8,641 nt of DNA from Chloroflexota bacterium (GCA_022571575.1 JACZXN010000051.1:1-8641); one strand, 5' to 3'. Shown: positions 1 to 7,686, numbered from the stretch's first letter. Program-made: numbers and translations. Notes: generated by a model from the sequence alone, not told the origin.

Positions 1-1
1 G

Positions 2-1657
2 CTGGTGTTCTTCCTGGCGGCCTACCCCGTGTTCTTTCTGTTTCTCAATAGCTTCGTCGTCAGTGACCCCGGCAAGGCCGTCACCTGGGGGTTTGGCGCT
101 TGGATCGCGGCCTTCAACGACACCACCCTGATCGTTGCCTTGGCCAACACCTTCTCCCTCGCCGCCACGCGGATGGTGATCGCCGTCGCCATCGCCATCT
201 TTTTCGCCTGGGCGGTGACCCGCACCGACTTGCCGTTCAAGGGCTTCATAGAGGTCGCCCTGTGGCTTGGCTTTTTTCTTCCCGTCCTGCCCATGACGCT
301 GGGCTGGGTGCTGCTCCTGGACCCCGACTACGGGCTCATCAACAAGGCCCTGATGTATATTTTCGGACTCACCAAGGCGCCTTTGAATGTTTTCTCCTAT
401 TGGGGGATCGTATGGTGCCACCTGGCGTTCTCGGTCTCGATCCGGTTTCTCCTCCTATCGCCCGCGTTTCGGAGCATGGACGCCGCCCTCGAGGAAGCGG
501 CCCGCATGTCGGGCAGCAGCAATTTGGGTGCGCTGTTCCGGATCATCATTCCGATCCTGGCACCGGCCATCCTGGCGTCGGTCGCTCTCGGGTTCATCAA
601 GAGCCTGGAATCCTTCGAGATAGAGTGGATATTGGGTAATCCGGCGGGGATTTCCGTCGCCTCGACCAAAATTTACGACTTCCTTCATTGGGAACCGCCC
701 TATTACGGGCGCGCCACGGCGCTGTCGGGGGTATTCTTGGTGACCATCTTCTTCCTTGTTTGGCTGCAAAGAACGCTCATCGGTAGCCGTGAATATACCA
801 CCGTTACGGGCCGCGGTTTCTCGGTCAGGCCGATCCGCCTTGGCCCCTGGCGCTGGGTCTGTTGCGGTTTTTGCCTACTGTTTATCTTCGTCATGATCCT
901 GCTGCCCTTGGGGACCTTGATCATGGGGACGTTCATGAACGTGTTCGGGTTCTTCGACCTGGAAACGGTATGGACCATCAGCCACTGGGTAGAGGCCTTC
1001 GACGATTCGATCTTCCTCAACAGTCTCATGAACACCTTCATACTGGCCGTTGGCGCCACCCTGATCGGCGTCCTGTTCTACGCCCTGGTCAGTTATGCCG
1101 TCATCAAGACCCGTTTCCCGGGCCGGGGATTGATGGATTTCTTTTCCTGGCTGCCATGGGCCTTGCCCGGCGTCTTGCTGAGTTTGGCAATGCTCTGGAT
1201 CGTTCTTGGCAGCGGCGGCATTTTGCGTTTCATGTACGGCACCGTCATGGTTCTCATCCTGGCGGTCATCATCAAGGAAATGCCGCTCGGCACCCAGATG
1301 ATGAAGTCGGGAACCATGCAGATCAGCCGCGAGCTGGAGGAATCATCGCGCATGTCCGGGGCGTCCTGGATCACTACCTTCCGCCGCATCATGCTGCCGC
1401 TGCTGAACCCCACCCTGATTTCGGTGGGGATCGTGATGATCATCATTTCGGTGCGCGAAATTTCGGCCATCGTCTTCCTCTCGAGCTACAGCTCGCGGAC
1501 CATTTCCTTGCTGATGATGGACTACATCGAGGATCAGAGCCTGGAAAAGGCGACGGTGATCGGCGTCTTCACGGTCTTCCTGATCTTGACCCTTTTGTTG
1601 ATCGGCGGGTTGTTGGGATTGCGCAAAGCCCCGGGCGCCGAGGGCCAGGGCCAATAG
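2..1657 (+). CDS. Iron(III)-type ABC transporter permease, two fused permease domains (5' partial)
   Basis: Inner-membrane permease of a binding-protein-dependent importer. The reading frame is open to the left edge, and the visible N-terminus already lies inside a membrane helix, so the true start is upstream. About 551 residues are visible, rich in hydrophobic segments. There are two permease domains in one chain. Each carries an EAA loop, the site that docks the ATPase: ALEEAARMSG followed by a conserved I-x-P near residues 161-183, and ELEESSRMSG followed by LP near 443-465. The linker around residues 262-284 (SREYTTVTGRGF, then PIRLGPWRW) is typical of the Fe3+ (FbpB/SfuB-like) permease family with duplicated domains. 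From family knowledge, partners would be a periplasmic binding protein and an ATPase, presumably upstream outside the window. The substrate is inferred; polyamine, thiamine or phosphonate permeases are related alternatives. The stop lies 7 bases from the stop of the convergent gene, and no terminator is visible between them. Confidence 0.85.
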   Translation: MVFFLAAYPVFFLFLNSFVVSDPGKAVTWGFGAWIAAFNDTTLIVALANTFSLAATRMVIAVAIAIFFAWAVTRTDLPFKGFIEVALWLGFFLPVLPMTLGWVLLLDPDYGLINKALMYIFGLTKAPLNVFSYWGIVWCHLAFSVSIRFLLLSPAFRSMDAALEEAARMSGSSNLGALFRIIIPILAPAILASVALGFIKSLESFEIEWILGNPAGISVASTKIYDFLHWEPPYYGRATALSGVFLVTIFFLVWLQRTLIGSREYTTVTGRGFSVRPIRLGPWRWVCCGFCLLFIFVMILLPLGTLIMGTFMNVFGFFDLETVWTISHWVEAFDDSIFLNSLMNTFILAVGATLIGVLFYALVSYAVIKTRFPGRGLMDFFSWLPWALPGVLLSLAMLWIVLGSGGILRFMYGTVMVLILAVIIKEMPLGTQMMKSGTMQISRELEESSRMSGASWITTFRRIMLPLLNPTLISVGIVMIIISVREISAIVFLSSYSSRTISLLMMDYIEDQSLEKATVIGVFTVFLILTLLLIGGLLGLRKAPGAEGQGQ

Positions 1658-1664
1658 GCACCCT

Positions 1665-1853
1665 TCAGCTGTCGAACACCAGGCTCTTGATGACGATGGG
1701 CACGTAATCTTCGTCGGCAAGGCGGGCGCCGATATCGATGAAGTCCAGTTCCGACAGGGACACTTCGTCGATACAGGGGAGGCCGACCTCGGAAGACAGG
1801 ATCTCCCCCACCACCTGGGCGATGTTTTGTTCGAAGACAAGGACGTGGGGGCG
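1665..1853 (-). other. EutA C-terminal-like segment fused in frame to scoB
   Basis: This marks residues ~158-219 of the chimeric gene. EutA is the actin-fold ATPase that reactivates coenzyme B12-dependent ethanolamine ammonia-lyase. Only its last ~62 residues are represented, with the hallmark IDEV, D-(F/Y)-IDIG and VP-(I/V)-(V/I)-KSL-(V/A)-F motifs at the right spacing and ending naturally at the stop. None of the ATP-binding motifs of the EutA N-terminus are present. The exact junction with the CoA-transferase part lies somewhere in 1854-1901; residues 143-157 could belong to either parent. The assignment rests on remembered E. coli EutA sequence, not on a search. Confidence 0.7.
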
Positions 1854-2324
1854 GTCCTCGGGCGCCATGTCCACCAGCGCCGCGCGCAGGCCTTGGGCCA
1901 GGTCCATGGCCCCGCCCACGTTGCCCACACCCCGCTGGGGCAGCATCCAGTTGGCCAGGTCGCCGGTGGCCGACACCTGGTGGGAGCCCAGGACCGTCAC
2001 GTCGACATGGCCGCCCCGGATCATGGCGAAGGCCGCCGCCGAATCGAAGAAGGACATCCCGCCGACGCTCTGGAGGTACTGGCCTCCGGCGTTGATCAGG
2101 TCGATGTCCTCGTCGCCTTCTTGCCCCGCTTCAACGACGGGCCCGCAGTTAAGGATGCCGCTTTCGCTGTGGTAAAAGACGGTCCGGCCCTCGGGCACAA
2201 AGCTGGAGACCATGGTTGGGATACCGATGCCCAGGTTCACGTAGGCGCCGTCGGGCAACTCCTTGGCGACCCGCATGGCGACGATCTCCCTGGGCAGACG
2301 CTCCTTATCGGCTAACGATGTCAT
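1665..2324 (-). CDS. Chimeric protein: N-terminal CoA-transferase subunit B joined to a EutA-like C-terminus
   Basis: 219 residues. Residues about 8-142 are a clear family I CoA-transferase beta subunit (ScoB/AtoA/PcaJ type). They include the glycine loop NLGIGIPT (30-37), the catalytic motif HSESGIL with Glu54, LINAGGQ (76-82), MIRGGHVDV (101-109), GDLANWM (121-127) and GGAMDL (137-142). After that the ScoB pattern stops: the usual ECSLPLTG block and remaining ~65 residues are absent. Residues ~158-219 instead match, from memory, the end of E. coli EutA, in order: VFEQNIAQ (EutA AEQDFGK), CIDEV, DFIDIG (EutA DYIDIG), VPIVIKSLVF (EutA VPVTVKSLAF). The other two frames over 1665-1900 do not restore a ScoB C-terminus, so a simple frameshift does not explain it. 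The ATG is preceded by a weak AGG about 9 bases upstream. It is the last gene of the CoA-transferase operon, 49 bases after the fusion gene. The catalytic Glu is present, but the fold is probably incomplete, so activity is doubtful. A contig join inside the gene is an alternative. Confidence 0.85.
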   Translation of the reverse strand: MTSLADKERLPREIVAMRVAKELPDGAYVNLGIGIPTMVSSFVPEGRTVFYHSESGILNCGPVVEAGQEGDEDIDLINAGGQYLQSVGGMSFFDSAAAFAMIRGGHVDVTVLGSHQVSATGDLANWMLPQRGVGNVGGAMDLAQGLRAALVDMAPEDRPHVLVFEQNIAQVVGEILSSEVGLPCIDEVSLSELDFIDIGARLADEDYVPIVIKSLVFDS

Positions 2325-2344
2325 CAGTTGGACCTGTACTTGAG

Positions 2345-2367
2345 ATTATACCCACTCGGCGTTTTAA
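2345..2367 (-). promoter_or_regulatory. Possible internal -10 element before the chimeric CoA-transferase B gene
   Basis: The minus strand has a perfect TATAAT at 2350-2345 in the 49-base gap between the fusion gene and the chimeric B gene. Hexamers 16-18 bases upstream (around TCCTGT) are poor -35 matches. Transcription from here would give a leader of only about a dozen bases. It may be an AT-rich chance match in a GC-rich genome. Confidence 0.22.
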
Positions 2368-2373
2368 ACAGGA

Positions 2374-3762
2374 TCAAAGATATGCGGAGAAGTCCGCCGG
2401 CCGGAGTACGATGCGGTCGATGAACAGGCCTGGGGTGACGATCTCCTCGGGGCCCAATTGTCCCGGTGCCACGATCTCGTCGACCTCCACCACCGTTACC
2501 CTGGCCGTGGTGGCCATCACCGGGTTGAAGTTCCGGGAGGTGCCCTTGTAGACCACGTTGCCCAGGGTATCCGCCTTGTGGCCCCGGATGATGCAGAAAT
2601 CGGCCCGCAACCCCTTCTCCAGTATGTATTCTTTGCCGTCGATGGTCCTGGTCTCTTTGCCTTCGGCCAGCAGGGTACCCACCCCGGTGGGCGTGTAGAA
2701 CGCCGCCACTCCCGCCCCGCCGCAGCGGAGACGCTCGGCCAAAGTCCCCTGGGGCACCACCTCCAGTTCTGTCTCGCCCCGGTTGTAGGCCTCCTCGAAG
2801 GCGCTGGGCCGGGAGGCTGATGGCGACACGGGGTAGGACGCGGTGGCCTTGGCCACCTGGTTGTTCTCAACCAGGATGCTATGGTCGATGATGTTGGGCG
2901 CTCCGAACCCGCTGACCCGGGCGACCCCGGCAGTGTTGCTGATCAACTCCAGTCCCTTAACGCCCAGGTCGCGCAGTCCCACCATCAAGTAGTGGGCCAT
3001 CCCGCCGGGGCCGGCGAAGCCGTCAACGTTGATGACCGCACCTTCAGGCACGTCCTTGAGGGCCTCCACCGCGCTGGGGTAGACCTTGTTGGGCATTTCC
3101 AGGGATGGGACTTGAAAGGTCATTTCCTTGACGCCGGATGAGACGGTCAGCGGCGCATCCGTGATGGCAATTACCTCTTCGGCGGTCCAACCGGGCGCTG
3201 TCTCCACCAACTCGAGACCCGAGGGACCGGCGTTCATCACCGCCACGCCGGTGATGATTATGTTGACCTGGCCGGCCCCGTCCACCGGCAGGCTGCACTT
3301 CTCAACGATGTTCGACCGGCCATCCGGGCTTTGGTGGGGCATAACCGCCACCACCCTCGAAGCCCCGTAGGCCATGTCCACCGCCGGTCCGGGGGCGAAC
3401 AACCCTTGGGTTGCCCCGGTCGTCCAGTGGACGAAATCTCCGTTGGCGGCCACCTGGACCGGCTGCAGGAAGGCGATATCAGTATGCCCGCCCCGAAGGA
3501 TGCCTGCAATGTCCACCACTCCAGTGTAAGCGCCGCCGGGCAGCATCATCACAGGTTGGCATTCCTGGTCCGCGGCATCTTTGTCCCGGCCTTGGAATCC
3601 TAGAAAACCACTATCCGAGACCAGCCATACACCACTTCCGTTGGTCAGTTCGCTGGGCAAGCTGCAGGGCAAGCCCGGACCCAGAGCGGCCACGGCTCCG
3701 GCAAAAAGTTCCTGGGCGGCGCGGCGGATCAAAAAAGACCGTTCTAGAGGTGTTCCAGGCAT
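2374..3762 (-). CDS. CoA-transferase with reversed domain order: B-like domain fused to A domain
   Basis: 462 residues holding two family I CoA-transferase domains. Residues ~6-208 align with beta subunits: GPGLP glycine loop (28-32), ILRGGHTD (88-95), NGDFVHW (107-113), GPAVDM (125-130), EKCSLPV (154-160). Residues ~224-462 align with alpha subunits: DGFAGPGG loop (247-254), VVPQGTLAERLRCGGAG (335-351), YTPTGVGTLLAEGKE (356-370), KADTLGN (396-402), SRNFNP (409-414), VVEVDEIV (424-431). Eukaryotic SCOT is A then B; here the order is B then A. In the B half the catalytic S-E-x-G motif reads VSDSG, so Asp50 stands where the CoA-binding Glu belongs. The linker is only ~15 residues, and the internal Met223 has no suitably spaced ribosome site, so one polypeptide is expected. 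The start has AGGAG 11 bases upstream, 20 bases after the stop of the A gene. By family it would transfer CoA between carboxylic acids; the substrate is unknown and the Asp may alter or abolish activity. Confidence 0.88.
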   Translation of the reverse strand: MPGTPLERSFLIRRAAQELFAGAVAALGPGLPCSLPSELTNGSGVWLVSDSGFLGFQGRDKDAADQECQPVMMLPGGAYTGVVDIAGILRGGHTDIAFLQPVQVAANGDFVHWTTGATQGLFAPGPAVDMAYGASRVVAVMPHQSPDGRSNIVEKCSLPVDGAGQVNIIITGVAVMNAGPSGLELVETAPGWTAEEVIAITDAPLTVSSGVKEMTFQVPSLEMPNKVYPSAVEALKDVPEGAVINVDGFAGPGGMAHYLMVGLRDLGVKGLELISNTAGVARVSGFGAPNIIDHSILVENNQVAKATASYPVSPSASRPSAFEEAYNRGETELEVVPQGTLAERLRCGGAGVAAFYTPTGVGTLLAEGKETRTIDGKEYILEKGLRADFCIIRGHKADTLGNVVYKGTSRNFNPVMATTARVTVVEVDEIVAPGQLGPEEIVTPGLFIDRIVLRPADFSAYL

Positions 3763-3782
3763 CTGCGGATGATCTCCTGTGG

Positions 3783-4484
3783 TTAGGCGGACAATACCAG
3801 GCGGTCGATGAATATGGCTTGGGTGATGACCAGTTCCGGGTCTAGCCCACCCGGCTCGACCACCCGGTCAACCTCAACCACCGTGACCGCGGCGGCCATG
3901 GCCATGGTGGGGTTCCAGTTGCGGCCGGTCCCTTCGTACACCATGTTGCCCAGGGTATCGGCGGTCGTGGCCCTCAGCAGGGCGAAATCGGCCTTCAGAG
4001 CAAATTCTAAGACGTGGTCTTTGCCGTCGAACCGGCGCGCCTCTTTGCCCTCGGCGAACCTGGTGCCCACGCCGGTGGGCAGGAACACGCCGCCGATGCC
4101 CGCGCCGCCCGCTCTCAGCCGCTCGGCCAAGACCCCTTGGGGCACGACTTCCAGTTCCAACTTGCCCGACTCCCACAGCTCTTTCACCGGGCCGCCGTGT
4201 TCCGGGTGAAACGGCAGGGGCGAGACCATCTTCTTGACCTGTCCGCCGGCAACCAAGTCACCGACGCCAAAGGCGCCTGATTCCTGGATCCACGCACCCT
4301 GGCAGATCAGGGTCAGATCGCCAACCCCGGTCTCGGCCAGCCCGCGGAGCAGTTTCTCCGGCTCCCCGCGCCCGGACCAACCGGCGATCAGCACAACCGC
4401 TCCGTCGGTGACGTCCTCCAAGGCCGCCCGGGCCGAGGCGAAGACCTTGCTCCGACTGGAGGAATTTCCGGGAACGCTGGTCAT
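3783..4484 (-). CDS. CoA-transferase subunit A (family I, 3-oxoacid/SCOT type)
   Basis: 233 residues, the usual length for a stand-alone alpha subunit (ScoA/AtoD/PcaI type). Visible motifs are the N-terminal glycine loop IAGWSGRGEPEKLL (about 33-46), VVPQGVLAERLRAGGAG, FLPTGVGTRFAEGKEARRFDGK, TADTLGNMVYEGTGRNWNP and the terminal VVEVDRVVEPGGLDPELV. The alpha subunit supplies half of the dimer interface and acyl/CoA site; the catalytic Glu sits on the beta subunit. It is the first gene of the operon, with AGGAA seven bases before the ATG and a TATAAT about 50 bases upstream. The next gene starts 20 bases after its stop. It is a clear paralogue of the C-terminal half of the fusion gene, which suggests an ancestral duplication of an A-B pair. 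Acetoacetate, succinate, adipate and similar acids are all possible substrates; the sequence alone does not decide. Confidence 0.9.
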   Translation of the reverse strand: MTSVPGNSSSRSKVFASARAALEDVTDGAVVLIAGWSGRGEPEKLLRGLAETGVGDLTLICQGAWIQESGAFGVGDLVAGGQVKKMVSPLPFHPEHGGPVKELWESGKLELEVVPQGVLAERLRAGGAGIGGVFLPTGVGTRFAEGKEARRFDGKDHVLEFALKADFALLRATTADTLGNMVYEGTGRNWNPTMAMAAAVTVVEVDRVVEPGGLDPELVITQAIFIDRLVLSA

Positions 4485-4531
4485 GGGAACTTTCCTGTAT
4501 CCATCTGGCTGGGCGTTTTCAGCAGCAAAGC

Positions 4532-4566
4532 ATTATAGCGGCACCCGGCCGGATATACCACGGTGA
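4532..4566 (-). promoter_or_regulatory. Putative sigma-70 promoter of the CoA-transferase operon
   Basis: A perfect TATAAT lies on the minus strand at 4537-4532, with weak -35 candidates (GTGGTA/TGGTAT) 17-18 bases upstream. Predicted transcription would start near 4525, leaving a ~40-base leader before the A-subunit ATG. The site sits between the chaperonin terminator and the operon, where a promoter is needed. Confidence 0.45.
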
Positions 4567-4587
4567 GGGCGTTCGCCGCGGCCCACG

Positions 4588-4629
4588 AAAAAGCCGCCCC
4601 ATCCTTCCGTGGAAGGACGGGGCGGCTTT
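4588..4629 (-). terminator. Rho-independent terminator of groES-groEL
   Basis: Two 19-base arms (4590-4608 and 4611-4629) form an inverted repeat with a single mismatch. In the minus-strand RNA that mismatch becomes a G-U wobble. The loop is effectively four bases, and the minus-strand transcript continues into five U residues. It lies 26 bases past the groEL stop, a textbook placement. On the plus strand the T run is only three, so it is best read as acting on the chaperonin transcript and insulating the CoA-transferase operon. Confidence 0.9.
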
Positions 4630-4654
4630 CGTACGCGCTGAGTCTGGGAAGGAC

Positions 4655-6304
<1,650 letters not shown>

Positions 6305-6371
6305 TCAAGGCTGGGCTGCTGCCCGCCCTGTTTGATGGTTCCAAAGTGAATTTGCTTGGGTGGTTCCTGGG

Positions 6372-6662
6372 CTAGTCGATCTTCGCCAGAATATCGCTTT
6401 CCCGAAGGATCAAAAGCTCGTCATCGCCGTCTTTGTACTCTGTGCCGGCGAACTTGGAGTAGATGACGCGGTCTCCCTTGGCAAGCTCCATGGGAATCCT
6501 GTTTCCATCATCGCTGACCCTGCCGGGCCCAACTGCGACGACCTCGCCCTCCTGGGGCTTTTCTTTGGCGGTATCAGGCAGGTAGATGCCACCCTTGGTT
6601 GTCTGTTCGCCCTCGCTGGGCTTCACAACCACACGTTCTCCCAATGGCGTAAAATTTGCCAC
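6372..6662 (-). CDS. groES: Co-chaperonin GroES (10 kDa)
   Basis: 96 residues from a GTG start. It forms the heptameric lid of GroEL. The N-terminus [13 protein letters not shown], the mobile loop with [10 protein letters not shown] (about 21-30) that contacts Gro[12 protein letters not shown], and the C-terminal [12 protein letters not shown] are all characteristic. The frame extends to an ATG at 6707, but that codon has no Shine-Dalgarno and would add 15 residues foreign to the family. AAGGAGG at 6672-6666 is followed, five bases later, by GTG at 6662-6660, giving the standard GroES N-terminus. A second GTG at 6665 is only two bases from the Shine-Dalgarno. It is the first gene of the groESL operon, under the promoter and CIRCE element at 6723-6781. 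Confidence 0.96.
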   Translation of the reverse strand: MANFTPLGERVVVKPSEGEQTTKGGIYLPDTAKEKPQEGEVVAVGPGRVSDDGNRIPMELAKGDRVIYSKFAGTEYKDGDDELLILRESDILAKID

Positions 6663-6722
6663 CACGGCCTCCTTACTATATCGCCGGGGAATATGGTTGC
6701 CCGGCATTAAACTCAGATGGGG

Positions 6723-6749
6723 TTAGCACTCTCAACCCGAGAGTGCCAA
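6723..6749 (-). promoter_or_regulatory. CIRCE operator (HrcA binding site)
   Basis: TTAGCACTC, nine bases, then GAGTGCCAA. This matches the consensus TTAGCACTC-N9-GAGTGCTAA at 17 of 18 positions; the only change is C for T in the right arm. It lies about 60 bases upstream of the groES start and overlaps the predicted transcription start. By established knowledge HrcA binds CIRCE and represses groESL until heat stress. hrcA itself is not in the window. The inverted repeat also lies upstream of the divergent crotonase gene. Confidence 0.95.
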
Positions 6750-6752
6750 GCT

Positions 6753-6781
6753 ATGGTAGAACGGGCACAAGACCTTGTCAA
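6753..6781 (-). promoter_or_regulatory. Sigma-70 promoter of groES-groEL
   Basis: On the minus strand a perfect TTGACA (6781-6776) is separated by exactly 17 bases from TACCAT (6758-6753), which keeps the key TA...AT of the -10 box. The predicted start of transcription falls near 6746, inside CIRCE, so bound HrcA would block initiation. The leader to the groES GTG is about 85 bases. Confidence 0.85.
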
Positions 6782-6935
6782 GATTGACGTGTCCGGCCTA
6801 GTATTTAGGGGTTGTTTCGAGGCCGCGGTTAAGCACCGTTTCCTCGTCCTGAATCCAATTTTAAATCTACCTGAAATCGTACAGAAATCCAGAGGAGAAG
6901 CCGGCATCGCCATACACCCTATAACAACCGGGCCT

Positions 6936-7649
6936 GTGCTCCTGTCGCTGAATGCCAATGTCGCAACCATCACTTTAGACCGGCCGGATAACGGCAACCG
7001 GGTCGACCAAGAGATGGCTGACGCCCTGGGCGAAGCTTGCCGTCTCATCGCGGAGGACGACGGTCTTCGCCTGGTAGTGCTGACCGGCAACGGCAACGTC
7101 TTTTCTATCGATGACGGGAGCGCCCCTACCGCAAAACCCGGCGCGCCGGTCGCCGCCCTGGCGGTCCCGGTCTTGGTGGCGTTGAACGGGGATGCCACCG
7201 GTCCCGGTCTGGAGTTGGCGCTGGCGGGAGACCTGCGCATCTGCGGGCCTTCCGCCCAATTCGGATTTCCCGGTCTGACCCGGGGCGTACTACCCCAAGA
7301 CGGCGGCACACAACGGCTGCCGCGTCTGGTGGGGCCGTCCTGGGCCAGAGACATGCTGCTGACCGGCCGGATGGTGGATGCCAAAGAGGCGTTGTCCATC
7401 GGGTTGGTGAACCGGGTAGCCGCCGGTTTGGATACGCTGATCGCTGAGTTGACCGAGCAGATAACGGCGGGAAGCCCATTGGGCGCCCGATACGCCAAGG
7501 AAGCAGTGGGCAAGGGGATGGACCTATCTTTGGACCAAGGACTGGCGCTCGAAGCCGACCTGAACGTTATACTTCAGTCCACGTCCGATCGGGCCGATGG
7601 AATCAAGTCGTTCTTGGAAAAACGTGGCCCGAAGTTTACTGGGTCTTAA
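6936..7649 (+). CDS. Enoyl-CoA hydratase/isomerase (crotonase) family protein with divergent active site
   Basis: 237 residues from GTG 6936; the fold is clearly crotonase. Visible blocks are NVATITLDRPDN (8-19), LRLVVLTGNGNVF (44-56), VPVLVALNGDATGPGLELALAGDLRI (77-102, given here in outline), and GGTQRLPRLVG (123-133), followed by LLTGRMVDAKEALSIGLV. The usual FCAGAD oxyanion motif reads FSIDDG, and the loop after it is ~15-20 residues shorter than usual. In G-G-G-x-E the middle Gly is Pro90; Glu93 (rat Glu144) is kept. The second catalytic Glu (rat Glu164) is Gly113 in FGFPGL. So hydratase chemistry is doubtful; isomerase-like or another crotonase reaction, or loss of function, is possible. 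The start is uncertain. The frame is open back to ATG 6717, but that stretch holds CIRCE and the groES promoter. GTG 6936 lacks a Shine-Dalgarno, whereas AUC at 6906 sits eight bases after an excellent GAGGAG. It is first of an apparent three-gene plus-strand operon. Confidence 0.8.
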   Translation: MLLSLNANVATITLDRPDNGNRVDQEMADALGEACRLIAEDDGLRLVVLTGNGNVFSIDDGSAPTAKPGAPVAALAVPVLVALNGDATGPGLELALAGDLRICGPSAQFGFPGLTRGVLPQDGGTQRLPRLVGPSWARDMLLTGRMVDAKEALSIGLVNRVAAGLDTLIAELTEQITAGSPLGARYAKEAVGKGMDLSLDQGLALEADLNVILQSTSDRADGIKSFLEKRGPKFTGS

Positions 7650-7686
7650 AGGTGCACCCCATCATAAATATGACGAAGGAAACCCT

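Noticed and set aside
862..1707. Long alternative-frame open reading frames across the permease, CoA-transferase and GroEL genes
   Set aside because: They overlap well-recognised genes, and their translations are compositionally odd, rich in Arg, Pro and His, as expected of shadow frames in GC-rich DNA.
1665..1900. Frameshift as the cause of the odd C-terminus of the chimeric B gene
   Set aside because: I read the other two minus-strand frames from 1900 downward; neither gives the ECSLPLTG block or any ScoB-like sequence, while the existing frame gives a coherent EutA-like ending.
4588..4629. The long inverted repeat as a mobile-element end or riboswitch
   Set aside because: A single perfect-placement hairpin with a U tract just after groEL is fully explained as a terminator; no transposase or partner repeat is present.
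6782..6890. Plus-strand promoter for the crotonase operon (for example TTGACG at 6784 or TTAAAT near 6860)
   Set aside because: No pair of -35 and -10 candidates has acceptable spacing; matches are isolated and weak.
6717..6935. N-terminal extension of the crotonase gene to ATG 6717 or 6753
   Set aside because: The stretch contains the CIRCE operator and the groES -10/-35 boxes, and its translation does not resemble crotonase N-termini.
7597..7686. PHP gene starting at 7597
   Set aside because: It would overlap the crotonase by 53 bases. GTG 7687 has a well-spaced AAGGA and places the HxH motif at the expected N-terminal strand.
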